Positions 46,610 through 55,360 of a DNA stretch of 64,000 nt are shown here, piece by piece. The position numbers and the translations under genes were made by a program. The notes under the pieces were generated by a model. It made no database searches. It was not told the origin of the DNA and worked only from the letters and a program-made list of their open reading frames with translations. Source of the stretch: Bacteroidota bacterium (GTDB lineage Bacteria; Bacteroidota; Bacteroidia; Chitinophagales; Chitinophagaceae); assembly GCA_030706735.1 (NCBI GenBank), contig JAUZNZ010000006.1:1-64000 (forward strand), in the 5' to 3' direction. How positions within the stretch are numbered: position 1 is the first letter of the stretch; each line of letters starts with the position of its first letter.

Positions 46610-47932
46610 TTACTCCAGGCCGAATAATCCCTTGTTGAGCAATTGCAGGGTTTGGGTCTTATTAGCGAAGGGGATCAGCAGGGATACATTATGTTTGCTG
46701 CCGCCATAGCTCACCATGCGAATGGGGACAGGCACCAGCGCCTCGAACAATTTGCTCAGCACTTCCGGCGTCCTGGTGATCTCATTGCCTACGATGGACA
46801 CGATGGTGTAATTCTCTTCCACTTCAACGGTGCCAAAGGGTTCCAGTTCCTTAAGGATCGACTTGAGATCGGTCGCACTATCGATGGTTACCGATACGGC
46901 CACTTCCGAGGTCGTGATCATATCAATGGGGGTGCGATATTTTTCAAATACTTCGAAGATCTTTCTGAGGAAGCCGTACGCAAGCAACATACGGCTACTC
47001 CGGATATTGATCGCAATGATCCCGTCCTTGGCCGCAATGGCCTTGACGCCGTCCGACCCGGCCTCCTCGGTGATGAGGGTGCCTTTTGCCTCAGGTTGCA
47101 TCGTATTGAGCAGTTTGACGGGGACTTTATAGAATTGGGCAGGCCAGATCGAAGCCGGATGCAGGATCTTTGCGCCGAAATAGGCCAGCTCAGCCGCCTC
47201 TTCGAAGCTCAGCTGCTCGATCGGTCTCGTCTTTTTTACCATCCGGGGATCATTATTGTGCATACCATCGATATCAGTCCATATCTCGCATACGCTGGCG
47301 TTGATGGCTGCAGCGATCAGAGAAGCGCTATAATCGCTTCCTCCTCTCTTGAGGTTATCGACCTCCCCCCTGGCATTCCGGCAGATATAGCCCTGCGTGA
47401 TGAACAAGTTCTTATCCTTATGCTGTTCAAGCAACTGGCCGAGTTTGGTCTTGATGCTGTTGATGCGGGGTTCGTCATGGGCATCGATGCTCATGAATTC
47501 CAGCGCGGGCAAGAGCACATGGTCAATCCCCGAATCTTCCAGGAACAGGCTGAACAATTTGGTGGACAACAACTCGCCCTGCGCCAGGATATCCTTATTT
47601 AATGCTTCGCTAAAAGAGATCTTCAGGATAATGGTCAGGAACTCGAAATGTTCGGCCACGACGGCCTTTGCTTTGGCAATGGTCTTATCTCTTTTGACGA
47701 GCCCCCTGATGAACTCCTGATAATGAGCGTCAAGCCTGGCGATCTGTTGCCTGGCCTGTTCGCGGTCGCCGCCGGCGATGGACTGGCCGATCTCGACGAG
47801 TGCATTGGTCGTGCCGCTGAGTGCGCTCAATACGACGATCTTCGGCTCGGTGTCCCTTGTGATCAGTTGGCTGACCTGCCGCATGCGCTCGGGCTTGCCT
47901 ACAGAAGTGCCTCCGAACTTCATTACTTTCAT
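46610..47932 (-). CDS. lysC: aspartate kinase
   Basis: A 440-residue kinase opening the lysine, threonine and methionine pathway. The start MKVMKFGGTSVG, the RGGSDYSASLIAAAI segment and TDIDGMHNNDPR are its catalytic marks. Two ACT domains at about 300-440 would bind an amino acid effector (feedback control). It is monofunctional, with no homoserine dehydrogenase part. Confidence 0.95.
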   Translation of the reverse strand: MKVMKFGGTSVGKPERMRQVSQLITRDTEPKIVVLSALSGTTNALVEIGQSIAGGDREQARQQIARLDAHYQEFIRGLVKRDKTIAKAKAVVAEHFEFLTIILKISFSEALNKDILAQGELLSTKLFSLFLEDSGIDHVLLPALEFMSIDAHDEPRINSIKTKLGQLLEQHKDKNLFITQGYICRNARGEVDNLKRGGSDYSASLIAAAINASVCEIWTDIDGMHNNDPRMVKKTRPIEQLSFEEAAELAYFGAKILHPASIWPAQFYKVPVKLLNTMQPEAKGTLITEEAGSDGVKAIAAKDGIIAINIRSSRMLLAYGFLRKIFEVFEKYRTPIDMITTSEVAVSVTIDSATDLKSILKELEPFGTVEVEENYTIVSIVGNEITRTPEVLSKLFEALVPVPIRMVSYGGSKHNVSLLIPFANKTQTLQLLNKGLFGLE

Positions 47933-47977
47933 ACGTTGCCTTAAAATTTTGGGATGGCAAAGATACGTCCTGCAGGC

Positions 47978-49078
47978 TTAGAAATTTTCGAAATCCAGAC
48001 CCAGTTTCGTGGCCAGGTTTTGCAGGTCCGCCACGACGACCGGCAGCAATGGGATGCCCTTATTCAACCGTTCGGCCTCCATTTCCCGTTCGGGGTCGCC
48101 GGGTATGAGCACTTTTTCATGTCCTGCCGCGGGTCTGGCCGATCGGAAACGTCTGATCCAATTGTCCATATGGTACTTGAACTCATCAGGAGGCCGGAAG
48201 GCATCGATGCGCATGGCGCCGAAGAAATGACCGATCCCCTTGCCGGGCATGCCGATCGGCATGGGTATAAAGGCCGGAAAGGGAGGTACCCAGGGACCGT
48301 AGTTGGCCCCGCTGAGGATCGCGGAGAAAATGTCGACCACGGCGCCCAGCGCATATCCCTTATGGCTGCCATGCTCACGGTCGCCTCCCAGGGGCAACAG
48401 GGCGCCGCCGACCTTCAGTTCATCGGGGTCGGTGGAGACCTTCCCGTCCTTGTCCTGGATCCATCCTTCCGGGGCGGGGGCTTGCTTGCGTTGAAGGATC
48501 TCCAACTTGCCATTGGCCGCCGTGGTCGTTGCCAGGTCAGCCACGAACGGAGGCTCATCTCCCGCGGGGATCGCTACGCAAATGGGATTGGTACCCAGCA
48601 TGCGTTCTACCGAAAAGGTCGGCGCGACCAGGGCGCTGGCGTTAGTCATCGCGATACCGATCATCCCCTGCGCAACGGCTTTCAGGGCATGATAGCCCGC
48701 AATGCCGAAGTGGTTCGAGTGCCGGACACTGACCCATCCGGTCCCGACAGATTCGGCTTTTCGGATCGCCACCTCCATCGCAAAGGGCGCCACGACCAAA
48801 CCGAGACCTCCATCCCCGTCGACCACCGCAGTGGACGGCGTCTCATGAATAAGGCGTATATGCGGTTTGGGATTGGCCCTCATTGCCTCCCAGAGCCTGA
48901 CATAACCGATGAGCCGGGCAATTCCATGGGAATCGACGCCGCGGAGGTCGGCACTCAGCAATGCCGTTGCAGCGGTCATCGCGTCGTTTTCCGGACAGCC
49001 GATGCGGATAAAGACAGCGACTGCAAAGGAAAGAAGTCGTTCGTAAGAGAATACCTGTTCGTTCATGTATTGATCCAT
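47978..49078 (-). CDS. Ldh_2 family dehydrogenase
   Basis: A 366-residue NAD(P)-dependent oxidoreductase of the malate/L-lactate dehydrogenase (Ldh_2) family. DLRGVDSHGIARLIGY carries the catalytic histidine, with VRHSNHFGIAGYHAL and LGTNPICVAIPA also typical. Substrates in this family range from malate and ureidoglycolate to keto-sugar acids. It follows the Gfo gene by a short gap and probably belongs to that operon. The longer frame begins with TTG at 49087; ATG 49078 is preferred. Confidence 0.88.
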   Translation of the reverse strand: MDQYMNEQVFSYERLLSFAVAVFIRIGCPENDAMTAATALLSADLRGVDSHGIARLIGYVRLWEAMRANPKPHIRLIHETPSTAVVDGDGGLGLVVAPFAMEVAIRKAESVGTGWVSVRHSNHFGIAGYHALKAVAQGMIGIAMTNASALVAPTFSVERMLGTNPICVAIPAGDEPPFVADLATTTAANGKLEILQRKQAPAPEGWIQDKDGKVSTDPDELKVGGALLPLGGDREHGSHKGYALGAVVDIFSAILSGANYGPWVPPFPAFIPMPIGMPGKGIGHFFGAMRIDAFRPPDEFKYHMDNWIRRFRSARPAAGHEKVLIPGDPEREMEAERLNKGIPLLPVVVADLQNLATKLGLDFENF

Positions 49079-49096
49079 GGGCCGCAAAGTTAATGC

Positions 49097-50500
49097 TCAA
49101 CCTTTCAGTACCATGTTCGCCGGGTCCCACTGAATGATCTTTTTCTGAAAATAGCTTTCGTTGGCGGCCAGGCAGGGGGCAGCCGCCCTAAAACCGAATA
49201 CCGCGTCTTCCACAACGGGTTTGCCGGTCCGGATCGACTCATAAAAATTCAAATGATGTTCCAGGTCTTCATTAAAATTGTCGGGATTCCTGTATTCTGT
49301 CGGCGCAGTGATCGTCGCCTTCTTATCATCGGCGGAATATCGCTCATTGTATTGCTTTATCAACATGTCCTGCATGGCCTGGGGATAGGTTTCCAATGCA
49401 TCCCAGCCACCAATGCCCGGGGCCAGGGGCATCTTCCGGTGGTGGATGGTAAAACCATTGTACCCCATGTCCATCACTCCCTCCGAGCCAATAAATTTAA
49501 CGGTGCTCGTCTCGCCCTGTCCGCTGACGAAATTCACGCGCAGCATGACGTCGAACGCAGGATGCTCTGCTGAATCGGGATAATGCATGATCCCTGTCAT
49601 CACATCGGGTACGTCGCGGCCATCCCGCCAATACGCAAGCTGCCCGGATGAAAAGATCCTTTCCGGCCCTTTCGAACCGGTTATTACATGTATGCCGGAA
49701 AGCAGGTGTACGAACAGGTCTCCCGCCACGCCGGTCCCCATGGCGCGGTAGTTACGCCACCAGAAGAATTTTTTCGGATCGTAAGGTTCCTTAGGCATGC
49801 CTGCGATATAGCGATCCCAGTCAACCGTCTTCTCCGACTGGTCGGCAGGCATCGTGTATTCCCATGCGCCGGTGGCGCTCTGGCGATCAAAGGAAGCTTC
49901 GATACAATTCAGTTTACCGATCTCCCCGGCGCGGACCAGCTCCCGCGCCTTTGCATAGGCGACGCTGCTCACCCGCTGGCTGCCCACCTGGAAGGTTTTC
50001 TTCGAGCGCTCCTGTGCGGCGATCAGGGGCAACCCTTCTTCGATGCGATGCACCATCGGCTTTTCGCAATACACCGCCTTGCCCTTGTCCAGGGCGGCGG
50101 TGGAGATCCGCGCGTGCCAATTATCGCTGGTGGCTACGATCACGGCGTCGATATCCTGTCTTTCAAGGATCTCCCGATAATCACGGGTTGTGAAAAGATC
50201 CTTTCCGTAAAGCTCCCTGGCCCGTTCCAACCGGCCGGTATACAGATCGCAAACAGCAGCGAGGCTGACGTCCGGGACTTGAAGGGCGGTCGCCACATCA
50301 TGGTTGCCCATGATACCCAATCCGATGCAGGCGATACGCACCTTGTCGGAGGGAGCGAACTTCCGCCGGTAATGCAAGACCCTCCTTTCCGCCGCCGCTT
50401 CAGCGGAATGCGTCGAAAGCGAGCCCGCCGACAACAATAATGCAGCGTTCCCGATCTGTTCCAGGAATTTTCGCCGCGAAGAAGAATGATCATTGGACAT
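49097..50500 (-). CDS. exported Gfo/Idh/MocA oxidoreductase
   Basis: A 467-residue oxidoreductase with a twin-arginine type leader (SSRRKFLEQIGNAALLLSAG). The Rossmann part has IACIGLGIMGNHDVATAL, and YCEKPMVHRIEEG holds the EKP motif of the family. These enzymes oxidise or epimerise sugars with tightly bound NAD. Export with the cofactor by the Tat system fits the leader. It starts 1 base after the stop of the isomerase-like gene, so the two are one transcription unit and probably act in one sugar pathway. Confidence 0.9.
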   Translation of the reverse strand: MSNDHSSSRRKFLEQIGNAALLLSAGSLSTHSAEAAAERRVLHYRRKFAPSDKVRIACIGLGIMGNHDVATALQVPDVSLAAVCDLYTGRLERARELYGKDLFTTRDYREILERQDIDAVIVATSDNWHARISTAALDKGKAVYCEKPMVHRIEEGLPLIAAQERSKKTFQVGSQRVSSVAYAKARELVRAGEIGKLNCIEASFDRQSATGAWEYTMPADQSEKTVDWDRYIAGMPKEPYDPKKFFWWRNYRAMGTGVAGDLFVHLLSGIHVITGSKGPERIFSSGQLAYWRDGRDVPDVMTGIMHYPDSAEHPAFDVMLRVNFVSGQGETSTVKFIGSEGVMDMGYNGFTIHHRKMPLAPGIGGWDALETYPQAMQDMLIKQYNERYSADDKKATITAPTEYRNPDNFNEDLEHHLNFYESIRTGKPVVEDAVFGFRAAAPCLAANESYFQKKIIQWDPANMVLKG

Positions 50501-50501
50501 A

Positions 50502-51380
50502 TCAGGGAAGTTTGGCCACCTGGGCGTGAAAATAGTTTATCGTGGCAACCACATCGGGAACATTATTATACCAATTATTTTCCCGTTCGATGGAGAAGAG
50601 GCCGTTAAAATGCTGGCGCTTCAGCTCGGCGAATATTTCCGGAAAGCGGATCACTCCCGTTCCGACGATGACATCGTTAGCCCTGGTGTTGCCTGCCGAA
50701 TCGATATCCTTCAGATGAACGCCAAAGACATGGCCTTCGAGTTTTTTCAGGCATTCGACGGGATCCAGGCCATTCCGTGCCCAGTGGCCGACGTCTGCGC
50801 AGGAACCGATATTCGGGTGCCCTTTCGCGGCAGCCAACACCGAGTCGGGGTGCCAGTACGGGTTTGGCCGGGGATGATCATGGATGGCGATCTTAATGCC
50901 ATAGACGCCGGCGAGGCTGTCCAGGGCATCCCATTGGTCTTTCAGAGGTTCCGCCGTAATATAGCTCAGACCGAATTCCCGGGCCAGGTCGAAGTATTGC
51001 CGCCATTCGGCGATGCTTCCGGGACTGATAACTCCCATAGCCACAATTTGGATCCCCTTGGATTGCAGGATCTTCCTGATCTCGGCCTTGCTCCCGGCCG
51101 ACATGCGGATCCCGAAGCTATCCTTCATATCTCCGCCGAGAGGCTGACCCGGAAAGGCTTCGATAAATTTTACGCCGGCGCTGTCGGCCTTTTCCAGGGC
51201 CTTGACGAAGGGCACATAGTGAAAGGTCCACATCTGGACGCCGATCCTCCAGTCCCTGGTCACTCCTGTGGAGTCGCCGGCGGGAACTTCGGATGTTGCC
51301 TCTTTGGACTGATCATGGCAGGAGTATACTATGCATGCGATGCAGCAAGCAAGCAGGCAGCGAATCGTTAATTTCTTCAT
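50502..51380 (-). CDS. lipoprotein sugar isomerase/epimerase-like TIM barrel
   Basis: A 292-residue protein with a lipoprotein signal (LLACCIACIVYSC, cysteine near residue 21), so it should be anchored in the envelope. The rest is an AP endonuclease family 2/xylose isomerase-like TIM barrel: VQMWTFHY at the start, KFIEAFPGQPL, IAIHDHPRPNPYWH and NIGSCADVGHW with probable metal ligands, and VHLKDID at the end. It is the first gene of an operon with the Tat-exported Gfo oxidoreductase. Confidence 0.87.
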   Translation of the reverse strand: MKKLTIRCLLACCIACIVYSCHDQSKEATSEVPAGDSTGVTRDWRIGVQMWTFHYVPFVKALEKADSAGVKFIEAFPGQPLGGDMKDSFGIRMSAGSKAEIRKILQSKGIQIVAMGVISPGSIAEWRQYFDLAREFGLSYITAEPLKDQWDALDSLAGVYGIKIAIHDHPRPNPYWHPDSVLAAAKGHPNIGSCADVGHWARNGLDPVECLKKLEGHVFGVHLKDIDSAGNTRANDVIVGTGVIRFPEIFAELKRQHFNGLFSIERENNWYNNVPDVVATINYFHAQVAKLP

Positions 51381-51445
51381 ACTGTCAATTTTTCCGGTCG
51401 TCTGAAAAGGATGAGAGGCATGAAATTAAGGATTAATTTTGACCC

Positions 51446-52774
51446 ATGACCGAATGGATAAATCGATTGGCGATCGGATGTACGCTGAGTCTGTGCTTGC
51501 CATTCTGTTCACGGGCCCAGCCAAAAAAAGAAGAGCTCCGCAGCGATCTCGTACTATATCAGAAAAGAGTGTCGCTTGCCAGGGACCTGCAGAAACGGGT
51601 CATCGGCAGTACCTTCACAATGCCTCCGGACAGCAATACCGAGTACAAGTATGAATCCGCCTGTCATGCCATCTCCCAGTTCCTATTCAGATCTCCTTCA
51701 GTGGATCAGGGGTTTGGCTATTTGTTCGCCGGATACGATTCCCTGTCCCATTATACGAAGGAAGCGTTTTTGGAGGCCGTCTATGCCGTCGGCCGCAAGG
51801 ACTTCGCCGGGCCTGTCGGCGAGATCGTGGAGAAAGAGACCGATCCGGGACTCTTTACCCTCGCGGCGGTCTACCTTTACCGGGCGAATCCCAGTACCGA
51901 TCATGCCAATGAATTGAAGATCCGGATGGTGGAAAAATTTCCGGGCTATGACACGATCCCGGTACTGGACGAATTGGGGCGCTATCTGAGCTACCACGAA
52001 CGCAATGTGCAAGGAAAGACACCTGATATCGCCGAGCTGTTCGCCTGGCGAACGGGGCTGAAAACCCTTTATTCCTTCCAGCGATGGGACCGGGATTATC
52101 CGGGATTAGCGGTGATGCAAAATGCCGACGGAAGCATGGTGCGGGATGCTGATGGCCGGGTTGCGGTATTTAGACAGCTTGCCCGATCAGGGCCCGATCT
52201 TCCCTATTTTATTACGGACGGCAGCACCCCCCAAGGCATTTACAGCATTCAGGGATGGGCGCTCTCACATACTCCCTATATCGGCCCGACGCCCAATATT
52301 CAGCTGATCCTGCCTTTCGAGGACGCCTGGACCCGGTTTTTTCACCTTGAGCGTAGTGAAAATGGCCAGGAGCATGGCGAAAGTGGCGGGACCTCGGATT
52401 CATTGCGCCGATATCAATCGTTGTTGCCACCTGATTGGAGGGAATATGCTCCGATGATGGAAGCCTGGGCCGCAGGGCACATCGGCCGGTCGGAGATCAT
52501 TGCCCATGGTTCGACCATCGATCCGGCTTATTTTTCAGGGCTGCCGTTCTATCCCCTGACGCCTACCATGGGATGTCTTTGCGCTGAGGAGTTATGGAAT
52601 CCTATGAGCGGACATCTGATCAGCAGTGAGCAGTTCAACCTGGTGAGCGCATTCCTGTCCACTCCCGGCGTGAAGGGGTACCTATACGTGATCAATGTCG
52701 ACGATCAGCGCAGCGCTGTGAGCAGGGAAGAAGTAGAGGGATGGGTGCAGCGATTTGAAAGGGTAAAAAAATAA
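51446..52774 (+). CDS. exported protein with L,D-transpeptidase-like signature
   Basis: A 442-residue protein with a signal peptide ending FCSRAQ. The N-terminal 200 residues look helical. The C-terminal half has TPQGIYSIQGW, then IIAHGSTIDPAYF and, 20 residues later, TPTMGCLCAEELW. An HG...(T/S)xGC pair spaced this way is the catalytic signature of YkuD-type L,D-transpeptidases, in which the cysteine cross-links peptidoglycan. The usual S/T-H-G-C is replaced by T-M-G-C here, so the call is an inference. A strong terminator follows. Confidence 0.6.
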   Translation: MTEWINRLAIGCTLSLCLPFCSRAQPKKEELRSDLVLYQKRVSLARDLQKRVIGSTFTMPPDSNTEYKYESACHAISQFLFRSPSVDQGFGYLFAGYDSLSHYTKEAFLEAVYAVGRKDFAGPVGEIVEKETDPGLFTLAAVYLYRANPSTDHANELKIRMVEKFPGYDTIPVLDELGRYLSYHERNVQGKTPDIAELFAWRTGLKTLYSFQRWDRDYPGLAVMQNADGSMVRDADGRVAVFRQLARSGPDLPYFITDGSTPQGIYSIQGWALSHTPYIGPTPNIQLILPFEDAWTRFFHLERSENGQEHGESGGTSDSLRRYQSLLPPDWREYAPMMEAWAAGHIGRSEIIAHGSTIDPAYFSGLPFYPLTPTMGCLCAEELWNPMSGHLISSEQFNLVSAFLSTPGVKGYLYVINVDDQRSAVSREEVEGWVQRFERVKK

Positions 52775-52802
52775 GCGGGGCGGCTATTCATTCCGCCCCG
52801 CT
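52774..52802. terminator. bidirectional-looking terminator
   Basis: A 10-base-pair stem AGCGGGGCGG/CCGCCCCGCT with a 9-base loop begins at the last base of the upstream stop codon. It sits between convergent genes and probably serves both. Confidence 0.75.
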
Positions 52803-52823
52803 ATCTTCAGATGTCATCCATTT

Positions 52824-53273
52824 TTAAAAAGGCAGGTCATCGATCGGCTCGGTTACGTCGCCAGCCGATGGCACGCGGGAAGAAGCTGCCGCATTGGACT
52901 GGGAGGCGTAGCCTTCGGACGCTCCGCCACCGGCGTAACCGCCACCTCCCTCCGATCCTCTGCTACCCAACAGCTGCACGCTCACCACGCGCAAAGTCAG
53001 GGATACTCCCGTCGTGCCGTCATTTTTCGGATAGGTCCGCAATTCCGGCGTCCCCTCTGCGTAAACCTGCGTTCCTTTCTTCAGATAAGGAGCGATCCCG
53101 GTCCGGTCCGTCCAATATGCGCAATCGACCCAGATCGTCTTATCCTTTTGATTTCCTTGTGCATCCTTGAATTTTTCGGTATGGGCAACGCTGAAATTGA
53201 TCACGTTCTTCCCGTTCACCGTATTCGTGACACAGTCCTTGCCCAGGTTCCCGATAACTTGAAGCTTTATCAT
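52824..53273 (-). CDS. ssb: single-stranded DNA-binding protein
   Basis: A 149-residue OB-fold protein that coats single-stranded DNA. It starts IKLQVIGNLGKD, with the core VINFSVAHTEKF and WVDCAYW. A glycine-rich linker (about 100-130) leads to the acidic tip DDLPF that recruits partner proteins. ATG 53273 is chosen; ten extra residues from the upstream frame are not typical. It is divergent from mnmA, and TTCCCG-C-CGGGAA lies between them at 53320-53332. Confidence 0.94.
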   Translation of the reverse strand: MIKLQVIGNLGKDCVTNTVNGKNVINFSVAHTEKFKDAQGNQKDKTIWVDCAYWTDRTGIAPYLKKGTQVYAEGTPELRTYPKNDGTTGVSLTLRVVSVQLLGSRGSEGGGGYAGGGASEGYASQSNAAASSRVPSAGDVTEPIDDLPF

Positions 53274-53319
53274 AATCGTAAGTTTTAAAAATACAAGGAG
53301 CAATTTACGGCAATTCGGT

Positions 53320-53374
53320 TTCCCGCCGGGAAGGAAGTTTTCCTGAATTTACCCACTTTTTTTGCCTAAATTTG
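53320..53374. promoter_or_regulatory. ssb-mnmA divergent control region
   Basis: TTCCCG and CGGGAA arms around one base form a 13-base palindrome at 53320-53332. TAAATTTG at 53367-53374 is a likely -7 box for mnmA, 22 bases before its start. On the minus strand TAAATTGC is the nearest similar word for ssb. Confidence 0.4.
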
Positions 53375-53395
53375 CGGTCCTGAATTTTTCAAATT

Positions 53396-54493
53396 ATGAG
53401 CCGCAAAGGGAAGGTCCTGGTCGCGATGAGTGGTGGTATCGACAGTACCATTACGGCCCTTATGCTGCATGATCAGGGGTACGAAGTGGTGGGCATAACC
53501 ATGAAGACCTGGGATTATGCAACCGCCGGCCCGACCAAGAAAGAAACAGGTTGCTGCAACCTGGATAGCTTCAACGATGCCCGGATGGCCGCCGTCCAGC
53601 ACGGCTTTCCTCATTTCGTGCTCGATATCCGGGAAGAATTTGGAGATTTCGTCATCGAGAACTTTGTCGATGAATACCTGGCCGGCCGCACACCCAATCC
53701 CTGCGTCATGTGCAATACGCATATCAAGTGGAGGGCCCTTCTGAAGCGGGCCGATGCGCTGGATTGCGAGTTCATCGCCACCGGGCATTATGGGAATATC
53801 CGGCAGCATACGAACGGGCGATACTTTATAAGCAAGGGTGTGGATGAAACGAAGGATCAGAGCTATGTACTCTGGGGACTGCAGCAGGATCTGTTGAGCC
53901 GGACGATGCTGCCTCTTGGACCTTATCGCAAGACCGAGATACGACAGATGGCCCTGGATTATGGTTATCCGGAACTGGCCAAAAAGAGCGAAAGCTACGA
54001 GATCTGCTTCGTGCCCGACAACGATTACAGGGGCTTTTTAAAGAGGAGGGTAGAAGGGTTGGAGGAGAAGGTCGGGGGAGGCCCCTTCGTTGATAAGCAA
54101 GGCAATATACTTGGGCGGCACAAGGGCTATCCTTTTTATACGATCGGACAAAGGAAAGGACTCGAGGTTACCTTCGGCAGGCCTGTTTATGTAACCGCCA
54201 TTCGCCCCGAGACGAATACCGTGGTGCTGGGGGAAGAGGCGGATCTTGACCGGAACGAAATGCTGGTAACGAAGCTGAACCTTATGAAATATGAGCTGAT
54301 CACGCCAGGCATGGAGGCCACCACCCGAATTCGCTACAAGGACGCGGGCGGCCTTAGCAATATATATCCGGAAGGTGCCGGGGTGCGCGTCCGTTTTTTC
54401 GAAAGGGCCAAGAGCATTGCTCCGGGCCAAAGCGCTGTTTTTTATGAAGGGGTGGACGTCATCGGGGGAGGGATCATCCAGCGCGGGGAATAA
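53396..54493 (+). CDS. mnmA: tRNA-specific 2-thiouridylase
   Basis: A 365-residue enzyme that adds sulfur to the wobble uridine of tRNAs for Lys, Glu and Gln. The PP-loop is AMSGGIDSTITAL, the catalytic cysteines are in PNPCVMCNTHIKW and SYEICFVPDNDYRGFL, and GHYGNIRQH is conserved. Normal length. The tRNA-Gln with CTG anticodon in this window is not a target, as the enzyme modifies the TTG-type isoacceptor. Confidence 0.95.
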   Translation: MSRKGKVLVAMSGGIDSTITALMLHDQGYEVVGITMKTWDYATAGPTKKETGCCNLDSFNDARMAAVQHGFPHFVLDIREEFGDFVIENFVDEYLAGRTPNPCVMCNTHIKWRALLKRADALDCEFIATGHYGNIRQHTNGRYFISKGVDETKDQSYVLWGLQQDLLSRTMLPLGPYRKTEIRQMALDYGYPELAKKSESYEICFVPDNDYRGFLKRRVEGLEEKVGGGPFVDKQGNILGRHKGYPFYTIGQRKGLEVTFGRPVYVTAIRPETNTVVLGEEADLDRNEMLVTKLNLMKYELITPGMEATTRIRYKDAGGLSNIYPEGAGVRVRFFERAKSIAPGQSAVFYEGVDVIGGGIIQRGE

Positions 54494-54577
54494 GCTTTGC
54501 GGGGTGTTCGGAGGCAATAATCGGATCATTTTCGCGTTAGCCAGAGGGGGTTTCCGCCTTCCGCAGCCATTTCAATT

Positions 54578-55360
54578 ATGAGAAATAAGCTTACTCTCCC
54601 TGCTTTAACCGTTGCCGTACTGCTGATGGTCATCGGCTGCAGGAAAACCACCGATCATTATTCAAATCTCAACGTAAAGGACTATGCCATGCCCCTGCAG
54701 GTCGGCCGGGCGATCACTTACCGCCTGGATTCCCTGACCTACTATTTTTATGGCCAATTGGATACCGTGACGAGTTATCTGGCCAAGGATTCCATCGAAG
54801 GCACCGAGACGGACAATCTGGGGCGAACCGGCTTCGTCGTCGAGCGCTATCTGAACGACACCACGGGCACCGGGCCATGGAACCCGACCATGACCTATCT
54901 GATCATCCCGACCGCCAGCACCCTGGAGGTGATGGAAAACAATATACGGTTCGTGAAGCTGGCCGCCCCGATCAACGAAAGCAACAATTGGAACGGGGAC
55001 GCTTACGTGCCTACCGCCCCATACCAGGACAATTTCGACTATAGCAGTAACGACAATAAGAACCTTAGCAATTGGGATTTTACCTACCTGAATGTGAATC
55101 AGCATTTCAGCATCGGTTCCGGGACGTATGACAGCACGGTTACCGTTCTGCAAGTGAATGATTCCAGCGATCTTCCCATTTTCCTCAATCCCAATTCATT
55201 TGCCTCGAAGACCTACTGGACGGAAACCTATGCGAAGAATATCGGAATGATCTATCGCCACACCGAAATGTGGGAATATGAGCCTCCCACTGCCGACGGA
55301 TCACAGACCAGCTACTATATAGGCTTTAAAGTGACCATGTCCATGATCAGCCACAATTGA
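54578..55360 (+). CDS. lipoprotein of unknown function
   Basis: A 260-residue protein with a lipoprotein signal (VAVLLMVIGC, cysteine near residue 21). The mature part is rich in Tyr, Thr and Asp and predicted mostly beta, starting VKDYAMPLQVGRAITYRLDS. I do not recognise the family. Its last 14 bases overlap the convergent methyltransferase gene. Confidence 0.7.
   Translation: MRNKLTLPALTVAVLLMVIGCRKTTDHYSNLNVKDYAMPLQVGRAITYRLDSLTYYFYGQLDTVTSYLAKDSIEGTETDNLGRTGFVVERYLNDTTGTGPWNPTMTYLIIPTASTLEVMENNIRFVKLAAPINESNNWNGDAYVPTAPYQDNFDYSSNDNKNLSNWDFTYLNVNQHFSIGSGTYDSTVTVLQVNDSSDLPIFLNPNSFASKTYWTETYAKNIGMIYRHTEMWEYEPPTADGSQTSYYIGFKVTMSMISHN

Noticed and set aside
47954-49093. A 379-codon plus-strand frame opposite the Ldh_2 gene
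   Set aside because: Almost exactly mirrors the real gene, and its translation is rich in Arg, Gly and His with no family pattern.
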